From: a virus
Direction: 5' to 3' (one strand)
IMG/VR virus record: IMGVR_UViG_3300018476_000029
Location: 1 to 33,030 of that record
DNA length: 33,030 nucleotides
Position numbers and translations under genes: made by a program. Below the pieces are notes generated by a model. That model was not told the origin of the DNA. It saw only the letters and a list, made by a program, of their open reading frames with translations, and searched no databases. Below are positions 6,013 to 14,144 of this stretch, one piece after another. Position 1 is the stretch's first letter. Each line of letters opens with the position of its first letter.

Positions 6013-6190
6013 TACGCTCGTTCCTTTCTTGAATGATTTGCGCTGTCAGCACCAGGTTATGATTCAGTGCTTGCGCGACCTTGATCTGGGCCCTGATCGT
6101 GGCTTCCAGGACAGAGACGGCCTTGGTGAGTTTCCCCACCGAATCCGTCAAGTAGTCCATTCTGATTTCTAGCTGAGTCTTGTTTGTCAT
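5999..6190 (-). CDS. Small coiled-coil protein (63 aa)
   Basis: A 63-residue protein that is almost all amphipathic helix, with hydrophobic residues at heptad-like spacing from about residue 8 to 55 (MDYLTDSVGKLTKAVSVLEA), so it probably self-associates. No further domain. The ATG at 6190 overlaps the stop of the preceding gene (TGATG), and the gene's 3' end overlaps the start of the candidate ssDNA-binding gene. Function unknown; partner binding in replication is possible. Confidence 0.65.
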   Translation of the reverse strand: MTNKTQLEIRMDYLTDSVGKLTKAVSVLEATIRAQIKVAQALNHNLVLTAQIIQERNERNAAE

Positions 6191-6492
6191 CAGCCCTCAC
6201 CCAACAAGTGGTCTCTTGGAAAAGGCTCGGTGCCAAACAGCGAAAGATGTTTGAGCTCGTTAGGAGGCAGTACAAATGGAAACCTACCGATCGAGAACTC
6301 ACCGAGACCCCGATCGATATAGTTTACCAACTTCTCACCCACGTCCTCCCCAACAGAGCCGTAGATGGTTTCCCCGTCCACAACTGCTTCCCCGATAACT
6401 TTGCGTTCCCCGTCGACGTAAACAACGAGAGGGACCTTTATGGGATCCAGGTCTCCCGTATGAGCGCGAGGGTGCTTTGCGATAAAGTCCAT
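6190..6492 (-). CDS. Small early protein (100 aa), unknown function
   Basis: A 100-residue protein: MDFIAKHPRAHTGDLDPIKV, then strands VPLVVYVDGERKVIGEAVVDG and a helix EKLVNYIDRGLGEF, ending in a Pro/Leu-rich tail. The N-terminal half looks like a small beta domain. No family is recognised. The start at 6492 has CGGAG 5 bases upstream; a longer frame reaching 6654 has no site and overlaps the previous gene heavily. It is part of the tightly packed operon after the polymerase. Confidence 0.65.
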   Translation of the reverse strand: MDFIAKHPRAHTGDLDPIKVPLVVYVDGERKVIGEAVVDGETIYGSVGEDVGEKLVNYIDRGLGEFSIGRFPFVLPPNELKHLSLFGTEPFPRDHLLGEG

Positions 6493-6494
6493 GC

Positions 6495-6773
6495 TTACTC
6501 CGTTCCAAGCTCGATCTTGACGTTCTCGAACTTCTTGTATGCGTCCAGGTAAACCTCGTTCTTGTCCCCGTTGAACGTGACCTCGTAGTACATCTGGTCC
6601 GGCAGAGTCGTACTGACAAGTGCCTTCCAGTTCTGCAGGGTCTTGGCGAACCACACCACAAAGGTGTCGAACGCAGGAACCGGCTCAGACTTGTCCAGCT
6701 TGTTGAGGACATAGTCGTAAACGTGACGCATGGCCTGACCCTGGAAAGTCTCGGCCTCTTCGCGAGTTGTCAT
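6495..6773 (-). CDS. Conserved phage early protein (92 aa), unknown function
   Basis: A 92-residue protein of a type I recall from several actinophages. It contains EAETFQGQAMRHVYDYVLN, then VWFAKTLQNWKALVSTTLPD, then MYYEVTFNGDKNEVYLDAYK. The first part is helical, the last a beta hairpin. No catalytic site is visible. The ATG at 6773 has GGGAGAA 3 bases upstream. It lies two genes after the replication polymerase and just before the 100-residue gene, with only 2 bases between them. Confidence 0.7.
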   Translation of the reverse strand: MTTREEAETFQGQAMRHVYDYVLNKLDKSEPVPAFDTFVVWFAKTLQNWKALVSTTLPDQMYYEVTFNGDKNEVYLDAYKKFENVKIELGTE

Positions 6774-6781
6774 GCTTCTCC

Positions 6782-6991
6782 CTAGGATACGTTCTTGTAA
6801 ACTTCGAGTGTGTTTAGCATCTCGATCAAGGGGCGTGCCCTCTTACGACAAGCCTGCAAGATCCTCATACGAGTGACCGCATCCGCAACCAGAAACTGCT
6901 GAGTCTCTTCTGGCGTTGGAATCTGGCGCAGCTGTACTACTAGCTGATCAGTAAACGTCTTGAGCCTAGCCTCGTTGCTGTTGTTGGCCAT
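6782..6991 (-). CDS. Small helical protein (69 aa)
   Basis: A 69-residue, mainly helical protein (MANNSNEARLKTFTDQLVVQ at the start) with a basic patch CRKRARPL near residue 48. No domain is recognised. The ATG at 6991 has AGGGA about 9 bases upstream, a weaker site than its neighbours. It directly follows the polymerase gene (11-base gap) and could be an accessory factor, but nothing in the sequence shows this. Confidence 0.6.
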   Translation of the reverse strand: MANNSNEARLKTFTDQLVVQLRQIPTPEETQQFLVADAVTRMRILQACRKRARPLIEMLNTLEVYKNVS

Positions 6992-7002
6992 CTCTCGAAT
7001 CC

Positions 7003-10000
7003 CTAGGCGTTAAAGGTTGCGTACGGTCCGAAGTAATCGATCGTATTGATTGCCTCATTGATAAGGTTCTGGAAGTAAGCCATATCAATGTCCTCAGGCT
7101 TAAGGTTCTTAGCCAGTTCAGCCTCGAGCCACAAGTGACCCTTGGTGCCAGTGACCGAGTACTTCTTGTCTTCCTTGACTCGGTAGAGCACGCCCCCTCC
7201 GACGCCCTCTCGCACGGGTACGAAACGACCGGTACGACCGACAAAGGACATACCTTGCTCGTCCTGGAAGTCTAGGTACATTGCTCCCTGGGTAACCGAC
7301 TTGGTCTCGCAGTAGTCATCGAACGTGACTTCTTCTTTGGTGAAGAGCGTCTTGTAGACGACCGGGTGTTGGAACTGAGCTCCAACAGCTGTCCACTGTG
7401 GAGGACCAGCGCACTCGTTCTTACGAGCGATATACACCGCGTCATTCACAAGACAGAACTCGTCGTAAGTAGCCTCGTGCTCGAATACGTACCCGTACTT
7501 CTCTCCGAACAATATGACTTCCTCAATGATCTCAGGGGTAGCGTCTGGGATCTTGATGGAGTCAGTCTTGATGTGAGCAACCGTGAAGCCTCTGTCCTGG
7601 ACAAAGTGCTTCAGATCGATCATGAAGAGGGCGCCTCGTTTTGCAACGATATTATCCTTATTCCGGTTGTCCCGAAACGGATTGTCGAACTTAGCGGATG
7701 TGAGTCCGTAGACGATATTGATGACGATCTTAAGAGCGAAAGACAGCGCGGAAGAGTCTTCATCAGATCCCAGAAACTCGCTGAGTTTACCTCCAAGCAT
7801 TTTCTTGGCTCGGTCGTAGTCCTTAGCTTTAACAGCCAGACGGGCCTCAACCAAGTCACGGAAGCGTCCTGTGTACTCATCTCCGAATAGGTTAAGCTGT
7901 ATAGCACTCGTCGGATGCATAGACGCCACGTCCAGAAGCGCCACATTCTGATACATGCCTGGCTCTGCATAGACGTAACCTCCTTCTCCGGTTGTCTCAC
8001 CCTTGTAGGTGGACTTACCACGTTCGTGAACGTAGCCCGGAAACTCCTTCTCGAGCTTTGTGTAAACGAAGCTTCTTTGAGGATTACGGTCATCTCCAAA
8101 GACGATCTTCGCAGTGTGTTTCTGTGTGGTGTCGTTCACTGACAAGCCACTCAAACTCGCAAGGATCTTCCTAGCCACAAAGTCCTGAGCACGCTTCTGG
8201 AACACCACCTTGGTGGACAGAACATCATTGGCACAGTACTCAGCCACACGCTCCCAGTCCTTCTCATCGACCGGCTGGTCCCAAGGAAGGTCCATCTCCA
8301 TGTGGTGGATTCCGTACTCGATCTGGAACTTCTTCAAGCCCTGCTTCTTAGAGCTGAAGTCGTAGATGTCTGCGTAAGAGAGGTTGTAAGCCTCTCCGAA
8401 CATCGCAGCGACAGTACCCTCGATGATCTTCTGAGACAGCTTGTAAAGCTGCTCGTTGTCGTACCCGAGGTAACGAGCCCACAGGATGTGGTTGTCGTAC
8501 CTACGGTTGTTGAACCCCACCAGCTTGAACTGGAACAACTGCTCTACTTGCTGACCAGTTGGGTTGATCATGCGAACGACGTTATCGTCATTCTCATAGT
8601 TCCAGCAAACTATGAACAGGTTCGGGTACACCTCGACGTCAAAGAACACCAGGCGTTCGTCCTTGGGTGGTCCCGTCTCCCAAGGGGGATCTTCCCGGTC
8701 TACCGGCTCCTCAGACTTGAAGCGCATGGTCTGCATGACCTTAAGCGCTTGGAGAGGCTGATTAGAGCTGTTGTTCGCGAAGGCCATGATCTTAGACCGA
8801 AGATCTGTGACGTCATAAGTCATCCCCGAGAGATAAGCCTCTTCAAGGATATGATGAATGAAGTCGATCGAGGGCTTCGTCCCAGGGTGGATCTCCTTCC
8901 GCAAGTTTCGAGCGATGAGTTCACGTAGACTCTTCTCGCTCTTAATAGTGTCGGAATTAAGCACCTTCTTCTCCTTCAACGGCAGCCCACTGCTTATCTC
9001 TGCGATTGGAACGTTGTTGCATCTGCTAAGTAAGCGACGGAGAGAAGCGTCTCCGGTGAAGCATTTGACTTCAATCCCGTCACTGTAATGTGTAGCAAGT
9101 CGGGAGGAGTCTTCACCAGTGTAATTGTAATGGAGGTGGATTCCTGATCCGCTTTTACTAAGCTCGGCATAAGTGGGAGGCCATAGAGAAGCCGCATTAA
9201 GATTTCGTTCAAGAGATTTTCGTCCATCATCGTCCTTAATGTCGAAATCTATGACGATATGATTAGTCGGAACTTTGACGTAATGGAGCTTTCGTGAGTC
9301 TACCTCTGAGAGATTTGTCTTAACCAAAGCCCAGCGTTGCGACGGAGTCCCATCCTCTTTGGCTGGTTGTGCTGGATAGTCAGCAAGCTCCAGATCGAGA
9401 AGGGATATCTCCTCGTCCAGTACAAGAGAAAATACCGATCCGTCTTCCTTTTTTGGACTCTTAAACGGTTGTGCCGTAAACCCACGGTAATAACTCCGCA
9501 CTGGCGTTCCGTCCACCGTGTATCGGTCAAGGAACTCGGAGAAATAGTTCCTGAGTTCTTCTCTGACCTTGTACTGAGGCAACGTAAACTCCAGACCCGT
9601 CTCACTGCAGTACTCCTTATACAGTGCGTAAGCCTGTTTGAGACTTACCCCGTCTTGCTGCTTGAAGATATCGTAGTGGGCCTCGACGAAGTTGAAGAAC
9701 ACGTCGGTCTGCAGCATCATCTCGATGGGGCGGTAATTGTTGTAGTAGTTCTTCCCCATGTGACGATAGGTCTCGAGGCAGTGATGTGCGATGGCGCCAA
9801 GCTCGAAGTCCACTCTAGACATCAGCGTGTGGTAGTGACTGGGCTGGAACTTGTTACCCGTTGGTTGAACAACAATCAAGCGCCGGATAATACCTGACTT
9901 GGCGTCTGTAATGCGCACGGGCTTGTTAGTGCCCATGAAAAGAAACGCGTTGACTCGAGAAGAATAACTAGGCTTGTACTTCTCGTTGATCAGCATGTCC

Positions 10001-10749
10001 TCGTGCGCGATTATAGAGTTCAGCTTGGTGTTGTCTTCGATCTTCGACAGATCCCCATCGTGCTGGATAGCAACTAGAGGGTTGGATCGGAAGATCTCGG
10101 TCGCGAACGAGTTGTTGTTTCCCACTAGGGCCTTCGCCTCGAATGAGACGTAGTAACCCTCGAACAGCTTCTGTATAATGTTCAGTATGGTAGACTTCCC
10201 AGTCCCCGCGAGTCCATAAAAGACTAGGAACTTCTGGATCTTTTTCGCGTCCCCCGAGAGAATCGCTCCGATCGCCCATTCGATCTTTGCCCTTTCTTCA
10301 GGATCGTACAGAACACCAATCAGTTCGTCCCAAGCACTGAAGTCGCCAGGCGCTAGGGCGTATGGTAAACGTCGGCTGACATAGTCCGTCTTCTTTGTCA
10401 TGGTGTTGGCGAACGTCAGCTGTTCGTCGAGTTGGTGAGAGTTATCACTTACGTTTTGCAGGAACTTCCTGAACTGAGACCAGCCATTGCTTGTGAACGA
10501 TTGGAGGTATTTAACTACGCATGTAATTCCTTCAGAGGTGAGCTTCTCCGCGTGTTCACGGAGAGCCCGATCTACAAAGCGCTGGACATCGTACTCGTCT
10601 GTAGACCACAGACCTTCCTGCTCATCCCAGATAGCGTAGAACGCACGACCTCGGATCATTAGATCCTTTGCCCGTCCGACCCTGAAATCCGCATAGATCT
10701 CAGTTACGCCTTTGTTGTTCTCTCTGGTGCAGATCTGAAAGAAATCCAT
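7003..10749 (-). CDS. Single-chain SF3 helicase - PrimPol primase - family B DNA polymerase/exonuclease
   Basis: A 1248-residue protein with three replication modules. Residues about 130-330 are an SF3 (D5-like) helicase: Walker A GLAGTGKST (179-187), Walker B region VAIQHDGD (226-233), and motif C FMGTNKP (271-277) followed by the arginine pair at 289-290. Residues about 435-600 look like an archaeo-eukaryotic primase/PrimPol core: IVIDFDI (DxD at 501-503), SGSGIHLHY (533-541) and GIEVKC (558-563). Residues about 700-1240 are a family B polymerase: Exo I FDVEVYP (D704, E706), Exo II FNNRRYD (746-752), Exo III YCANDV (838-843), Pol A LDVASMHP (939-946), Pol B KIVINIVYG (1007-1015) and Pol C IKTDS (1060-1064), where Lys replaces the first Asp of the usual DTDS. 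It could unwind, prime and copy DNA in one chain. The ATG at 10749 has GGGAGGG upstream. Motif assignments are by eye. Confidence 0.85.
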   Translation of the reverse strand: MDFFQICTRENNKGVTEIYADFRVGRAKDLMIRGRAFYAIWDEQEGLWSTDEYDVQRFVDRALREHAEKLTSEGITCVVKYLQSFTSNGWSQFRKFLQNVSDNSHQLDEQLTFANTMTKKTDYVSRRLPYALAPGDFSAWDELIGVLYDPEERAKIEWAIGAILSGDAKKIQKFLVFYGLAGTGKSTILNIIQKLFEGYYVSFEAKALVGNNNSFATEIFRSNPLVAIQHDGDLSKIEDNTKLNSIIAHEDMLINEKYKPSYSSRVNAFLFMGTNKPVRITDAKSGIIRRLIVVQPTGNKFQPSHYHTLMSRVDFELGAIAHHCLETYRHMGKNYYNNYRPIEMMLQTDVFFNFVEAHYDIFKQQDGVSLKQAYALYKEYCSETGLEFTLPQYKVREELRNYFSEFLDRYTVDGTPVRSYYRGFTAQPFKSPKKEDGSVFSLVLDEEISLLDLELADYPAQPAKEDGTPSQRWALVKTNLSEVDSRKLHYVKVPTNHIVIDFDIKDDDGRKSLERNLNAASLWPPTYAELSKSGSGIHLHYNYTGEDSSRLATHYSDGIEVKCFTGDASLRRLLSRCNNVPIAEISSGLPLKEKKVLNSDTIKSEKSLRELIARNLRKEIHPGTKPSIDFIHHILEEAYLSGMTYDVTDLRSKIMAFANNSSNQPLQALKVMQTMRFKSEEPVDREDPPWETGPPKDERLVFFDVEVYPNLFIVCWNYENDDNVVRMINPTGQQVEQLFQFKLVGFNNRRYDNHILWARYLGYDNEQLYKLSQKIIEGTVAAMFGEAYNLSYADIYDFSSKKQGLKKFQIEYGIHHMEMDLPWDQPVDEKDWERVAEYCANDVLSTKVVFQKRAQDFVARKILASLSGLSVNDTTQKHTAKIVFGDDRNPQRSFVYTKLEKEFPGYVHERGKSTYKGETTGEGGYVYAEPGMYQNVALLDVASMHPTSAIQLNLFGDEYTGRFRDLVEARLAVKAKDYDRAKKMLGGKLSEFLGSDEDSSALSFALKIVINIVYGLTSAKFDNPFRDNRNKDNIVAKRGALFMIDLKHFVQDRGFTVAHIKTDSIKIPDATPEIIEEVILFGEKYGYVFEHEATYDEFCLVNDAVYIARKNECAGPPQWTAVGAQFQHPVVYKTLFTKEEVTFDDYCETKSVTQGAMYLDFQDEQGMSFVGRTGRFVPVREGVGGGVLYRVKEDKKYSVTGTKGHLWLEAELAKNLKPEDIDMAYFQNLINEAINTIDYFGPYATFNA

Positions 10750-10765
10750 TTACCCTCCCTTCGTT

Positions 10766-11311
10766 CTATACACGTTCCAGGACATATTCGCTCATCTGGT
10801 ACCAGAGCTCTATATGTCTCTGATCGTTAGGTGTGTTTTTAAGTGGGAACAGACCACCATCTCCGCTTGGGTGGTAGGTCCTGTATATGATTCGCTCAAG
10901 GATCTCATCGACCTCTAGTTCGGTATACCGCATAGCCCTCGGGTTAAGGCGTTCGTCGGTATAGCCGCCAAGACCAATGTTCTCCATGAGATGCCAGAAC
11001 CATCCCGAAGGTTCACCCTCGGCCACAAAGGCAAGCCTTCGGGACAGTCCGACTAAAAGTTCCAGCATGGAACACCCAAGGTGCAGCCAATCTGGATCTA
11101 CATCATTGAGTCCTTCGTCATGGACGAACTCGTATCTTAGCTCTCTTCCGTCTTCGACCCGGTTATCGTCATTAGGGACGATCCATACGAACTCTTTTGT
11201 GAAGAGCTTTTTGAGGACCTTCCAATAGGTGCGATGCAGACCTTTGATTCGAGGATCGCCGACTTGACTGTAGAGCCACACGAAGTAGGTCTCATCAAGC
11301 GGCTCTTTCAT
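10766..11311 (-). CDS. Conserved phage protein of unknown function (181 aa)
   Basis: A 181-residue soluble protein of a family I recall near DUF6353 genes in Gram-positive phages. Conserved-looking stretches are FVWLYSQVGDPRIKG..RTYW, EFVWIVPNDDNRVEDGRELR, WLHLGCSMLELLVGLSRRLAF and GLFPL..TPNDQR..ELWYQM. The many Trp, Asp and Arg residues suggest a folded domain, possibly an enzyme, but no known active site is evident. The ATG at 11311 overlaps the stop of the membrane-anchored gene before it (TGATG), which links the two. It is the last gene before the replication protein. Confidence 0.7.
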   Translation of the reverse strand: MKEPLDETYFVWLYSQVGDPRIKGLHRTYWKVLKKLFTKEFVWIVPNDDNRVEDGRELRYEFVHDEGLNDVDPDWLHLGCSMLELLVGLSRRLAFVAEGEPSGWFWHLMENIGLGGYTDERLNPRAMRYTELEVDEILERIIYRTYHPSGDGGLFPLKNTPNDQRHIELWYQMSEYVLERV

Positions 11312-11961
11312 CAGGACTCGTTAGTGATTGGGAGATCCAGAACGAACTGAGCATAGCCGTGCTCGTTCAGATTGATCTCGTAGTCGGTGCGATGTTGGAT
11401 GTTACGAATATAAATCGTCTGCTCTCCGTCGAACATGTCGAGAGTGATCCTCCCGAGAAGTTCCTCATGCCGATGAATAACCTCATCCTGCATGTCAGCG
11501 ACAGTATCGTCACCTGCAAACCAGATCAAAGACCCTTGGACGTAGCCCTCGTCCTCGTCGTAACTGAAAGTGTCTTCGCTGATCTGGTAAGGACCCATCG
11601 CATCGGCGCCTCTGGCAGAAGAAGGCTCAGGAACCATCCCGTAACCGTTCTGCTTCTTAAGTCCGTTGAGAACCCGCTCTAGAACCTCCGTAGGAGGCCC
11701 CTCGTGCTCCGAGTCATCCACGCCAACAGGACGACTAGGAACGCGCTTCTCGTAAGCGACCTTCTCAGGACTTGAGTACTCGTCACCCTTGTAGAGGGTC
11801 TTGTAGTACTCCCTCGCCATCTTGATCTCTGCGTCTGCTACGTCTTCATACTGCTTACGGTACTTCTCGTCGAAATGCTTCTTCGCCAGGAAATAACCGC
11901 CGACGCCACCCGCGGCAAGCCCCAGAAGGCTACTGCCAGCGACCAACACCTTTGTGTTCAT
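11311..11961 (-). CDS. N-terminally membrane-anchored protein of the DUF6353 neighbourhood
   Basis: A 216-residue protein. Residues about 5-25 form one hydrophobic, glycine-rich helix (VLVAGSSLLGLAAGGVGGYF), followed by a charged helix, a Pro/Ser-rich linker (about 75-120) and a C-terminal domain containing PYQISEDTFSYDED, DEVIHRHEELLG and TIYIRNIQHRTDYEINLNE. I recall this C-terminal pattern from phage genes that sit beside DUF6353 proteins. It is probably anchored in the membrane with the domain in the cytoplasm. The ATG at 11961 has AGGAGG 4 bases upstream and follows the DUF6353 gene by 8 bases. Confidence 0.7.
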   Translation of the reverse strand: MNTKVLVAGSSLLGLAAGGVGGYFLAKKHFDEKYRKQYEDVADAEIKMAREYYKTLYKGDEYSSPEKVAYEKRVPSRPVGVDDSEHEGPPTEVLERVLNGLKKQNGYGMVPEPSSARGADAMGPYQISEDTFSYDEDEGYVQGSLIWFAGDDTVADMQDEVIHRHEELLGRITLDMFDGEQTIYIRNIQHRTDYEINLNEHGYAQFVLDLPITNES

Positions 11962-11969
11962 CGTGCCTC

Positions 11970-12860
11970 CTAGAAGTTGTCCCAGATAACGCCGTCGACG
12001 TTGAAGTCGAGCCAGATTGAATTCTCTTGCCCGGTTGCGAACAGCATTCCCGCGGCCGAGTCTCCGTCGAAGAACCCGAAGTCCACGTGGTCATCGCCCT
12101 TGCCGAGGAACCACCCAACCGCCTGACCTGCCTTTGTGATAGGCAAGCCAAGGAAGGTCAAGACCTCATTAAGGAAGATATAGCCTCGAGAGTTCAGGAG
12201 GTCGTTCGCATAGTTCTGCTGGCACTGCAGGAACAGCTGGTTTCGGAAGTGCTCGGACGACCAGCTAGCTGAGGTATCCCTGGAGAACAGCACCGCGTAG
12301 CCAGAGAGTCCATTAGGCCCGACACCCTTGCTGGTGCGAACCACTGGGCCTTCCGCAGTCTCCTCGACATACTCTCGGTCCACCAGACCAAGACGTAGAT
12401 CACGAGCCTTCTCGGGTCCGTATTCGCTCTCCACCCGCTTCTGGAACTCTCGGTAACCCCTGTCGAGAGCCGCGTAAGCCGCGGTGACAGCCATGTTCCT
12501 ACGAGTAAGAACAAGATGAGCCCCGGAGAGAGAAGCGATAGAAACAACACCCACGGCAACGGCAGGTGTGTACATGACCGCGACACGAAGTCCTCCACGA
12601 ACCTTCGCCTTGAGGATATCCCGATGACGATCCTCGTCGCTGTAGTCCCGGTCCTCGAAGGCCTGGATCTTCTCAACCTCGCGGTCCGTCTCATCGAGAA
12701 CATCGCTCAGCTTGAGGGTCGCCCGACTAGCCAAAACGACAGTGCTCACGACTCCCACGATGCCTGCTGTAAACAGAATAGCTGGAGAGTGCTTTCGGAC
12801 GGACAGAAGCTGCCGTCCAACTTTGCTCGTGACCACGTTGGCCAGAGACTTGAAGTCCAT
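11970..12860 (-). CDS. DUF6353 family membrane protein, paralogue A
   Basis: A 296-residue protein with two clear hydrophobic segments, SPAILFTAGIVGVVSTVVL (about 25-43) and MYTPAVAVGVVSIASLSG (about 96-113), followed by a helix TRRNMAVTAAYAALDRGYRE and a C-terminal domain ending VDGVIWDNF. The arrangement matches DUF6353, a phage family of unknown function. A second member is encoded at 15100-15855: both share an NSP/HSP-x-ILxxxxxVG opening and a VAAMTAAY / MAVTAAY helix, but the C-terminal halves differ. The ATG at 12860 has AAGGAG 5 bases upstream. It is probably a membrane protein whose large C-terminal part faces the cytoplasm. Confidence 0.75.
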   Translation of the reverse strand: MDFKSLANVVTSKVGRQLLSVRKHSPAILFTAGIVGVVSTVVLASRATLKLSDVLDETDREVEKIQAFEDRDYSDEDRHRDILKAKVRGGLRVAVMYTPAVAVGVVSIASLSGAHLVLTRRNMAVTAAYAALDRGYREFQKRVESEYGPEKARDLRLGLVDREYVEETAEGPVVRTSKGVGPNGLSGYAVLFSRDTSASWSSEHFRNQLFLQCQQNYANDLLNSRGYIFLNEVLTFLGLPITKAGQAVGWFLGKGDDHVDFGFFDGDSAAGMLFATGQENSIWLDFNVDGVIWDNF

Positions 12861-12869
12861 GATTTCTCC

Positions 12870-13010
12870 TTAACCGATCTTACCTTGTTGACGAAGTCTC
12901 ATATAGATGGCGACCACTTGGGTGATGGGCATCTTCTTTACTTTGTCTTTCCATTTACGAGAGGACTTGTAGGCTTTCAGAATAGCCTCTCGCATTAGTT
13001 TCTCGTTCAT
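12870..13010 (-). CDS. Small basic conserved phage protein (46 aa)
   Basis: A 46-residue basic protein: MNEKLMREAILKAYKSSRKW, then KDKVKKMPITQVVAIYMRLR, ending QQGKIG. The KWKDKV.KMP..QV.AIY.RL pattern is one I recall from short phage proteins, with no known role. The ATG at 13010 lies 2 bases after the stop of the preceding gene and has no clear ribosome site, so translation is probably coupled. The stop lies 9 bases before the start of DUF6353 paralogue A. Confidence 0.65.
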   Translation of the reverse strand: MNEKLMREAILKAYKSSRKWKDKVKKMPITQVVAIYMRLRQQGKIG

Positions 13011-13012
13011 CG

Positions 13013-13657
13013 CTAGTCGAGAACGATAGGCTTCGGAAGGTCGAGCAAGTATCCGTCCCTTACTCGTTCAATGTCTGAGCCTTGTAGGCTTGTCCAGCCG
13101 TACTTCTCGTCCGTGAAGTTGCTAGAGATCCCCACCAGTTCATACAAGTCTGTGACAGTCACCTGACCGTACTTGTCGATTAGGATATACATCTGGTCTA
13201 GAACTTCGTTCGCTTCTGGCCTCGTGGTGAGGATGATCTCTTTTAAATCGTGCGTAGCGCGTGCCCTGCGACTAATGTCGGGACGAGAACTCTCGCGAGC
13301 GCTTCCGCGCCTCCAGGGCGGCGAAGAATCCGGCCGATTATAAGCAACATATGTCCCACCTCCTACTGGTCGTTGACCTGTGCGACGACTCGTTGAGCGC
13401 GCGTCCCCGTAAACTAGCTTTTCTGTGCCCTGCGATACGATGTCGGAGATCAGATCCTTGAACGCAGGGACCAGAATCTCCATCAGGACGTACTGTCCGA
13501 CGCTGTGACCATCGCCCGCAATGAAAGTCCTGAAGAATCGCTTCCCCAAGGATGGTTTCCGCACGATAACCTTGCCGACAGTGACCTGCTTTACGTCCTT
13601 AGTCTCTTCTTTCTCCGTTTCGCGGCTAGATTTACTGTTAGACGGAAACTGTTCCAT
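13013..13657 (-). CDS. Conserved phage protein with disordered middle, unknown function (214 aa)
   Basis: A 214-residue protein of a family I recall from many Gram-positive phages (openings like MExFPSNS). Residues 1-30 are charged. Residues about 33-80 form a helical part (KRFFRTFIAGDGHSVGQYVL). Residues about 85-135 are an Arg/Ser/Gly/Pro-rich disordered linker with SSRRTGQRP and SRRARATHD. Residues about 136-214 form a folded end with VTVTDLYELVGIS and DEKYGWT and a final GYLLDLPKP. The last part resembles a small regulatory or binding domain. No enzyme motif is visible. The ATG at 13657 has CGAGGA 5 bases upstream. It follows a terminator-like hairpin. Confidence 0.7.
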   Translation of the reverse strand: MEQFPSNSKSSRETEKEETKDVKQVTVGKVIVRKPSLGKRFFRTFIAGDGHSVGQYVLMEILVPAFKDLISDIVSQGTEKLVYGDARSTSRRTGQRPVGGGTYVAYNRPDSSPPWRRGSARESSRPDISRRARATHDLKEIILTTRPEANEVLDQMYILIDKYGQVTVTDLYELVGISSNFTDEKYGWTSLQGSDIERVRDGYLLDLPKPIVLD

Positions 13658-13676
13658 TAATTCCTCGTTTCGGAAG

Positions 13677-13712
13677 CAAAAACTAAAAGACCTTTTTACG
13701 GGTCAATTAGTT
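13677..13712 (-). terminator. Terminator-like hairpin
   Basis: On the minus strand AACTAA..GACC (13701-13712 side) pairs with GGTC..TTAGTT (13681-13692 side) around an 8-base loop, with a TT/TT mismatch in the stem, and the T-run TTAGTTTTT overlaps the base of the stem. It lies after the 81-codon membrane protein gene. Confidence 0.5.
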
Positions 13713-13718
13713 CGAGGT

Positions 13719-13964
13719 TTACGCAGCCTTCTTTTCTTTGATTTCGTTGTAAGCGTCAACAATTTCGTCGATTAGTATATCCGTGTACTTAGAGGCGGCA
13801 TTACCAACAGCACCGCTGATTGCGAATACGCCCACCGTAATGCCAACTTTCTGGATGACATTAGCGGGAGCAACATTCGAACGAACGATTCCTGAGATAA
13901 TTAGGCCGCTACCATACTGGATAGTGAAACCGACGACCTTCTTGGTGAGCTCAATCTTATTCAT
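13719..13964 (-). CDS. Small membrane protein (81 aa) under promoter copy 2
   Basis: An 81-residue protein with two moderately hydrophobic segments, about 10-26 (VVGFTIQYGSGLIISGI) and about 39-56 (KVGITVGVFAISGAVGNA), and a charged C-terminal helix ending EIKEKKAA. It is probably membrane-embedded. It resembles short phage membrane proteins that I know only as hypothetical. The ATG at 13964 lies 9 bases after AAAGGA of the shared promoter-leader element, and a hairpin follows the gene, so it looks like a one-gene transcript. Confidence 0.7.
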   Translation of the reverse strand: MNKIELTKKVVGFTIQYGSGLIISGIVRSNVAPANVIQKVGITVGVFAISGAVGNAASKYTDILIDEIVDAYNEIKEKKAA

Positions 13965-13974
13965 TGAAGTTCAG

Positions 13975-14020
13975 TCCTTTCGTAGGGGTCTCATTATATG
14001 AGGTGTTTTCTACGCGATGG
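13975..14020 (-). promoter_or_regulatory. Repeated promoter-leader element, copy 2
   Basis: On the minus strand: ATCGCGTAGAAAACACC, TATAAT (13993-13998), then GAGACCCCTACGAAAGGA. It drives the 81-codon membrane protein gene. The leader is identical to copy 1 over 18 bases. The remainder of the gap (14021-14144) holds no gene; I see only a short GCAAG-AG-CTTGC palindrome near 14104-14115. Confidence 0.7.
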
Positions 14021-14144
14021 TAGGGGCGCATGTTGTAGCCACTCACGGCTGTCGTTTAAAGCCAGCATCCGGAATAAAGCTCGCTAAGGTTGAGACCCCC
14101 ACCGCAAGCTCTTGCTGACTCCCCATTCCCCATCAGGAGTTACG

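Noticed and set aside
8302-8928. Plus-strand open frame (208 codons) opposite the polymerase
   Set aside because: No domain, and it is fully contained in the conserved exonuclease/polymerase region.
11970-12860. DUF6353 protein as a holin
   Set aside because: It is too long, with a large C-terminal soluble part, and a better holin candidate lies at 17699-18064.
14021-14107. tRNA-like arrangement (GGTAGGGG...CCCCCACC) on the plus strand
   Set aside because: The ends nearly pair, but no acceptable D arm or T arm with a TTC loop can be drawn, and the best anticodon loop lacks U33.
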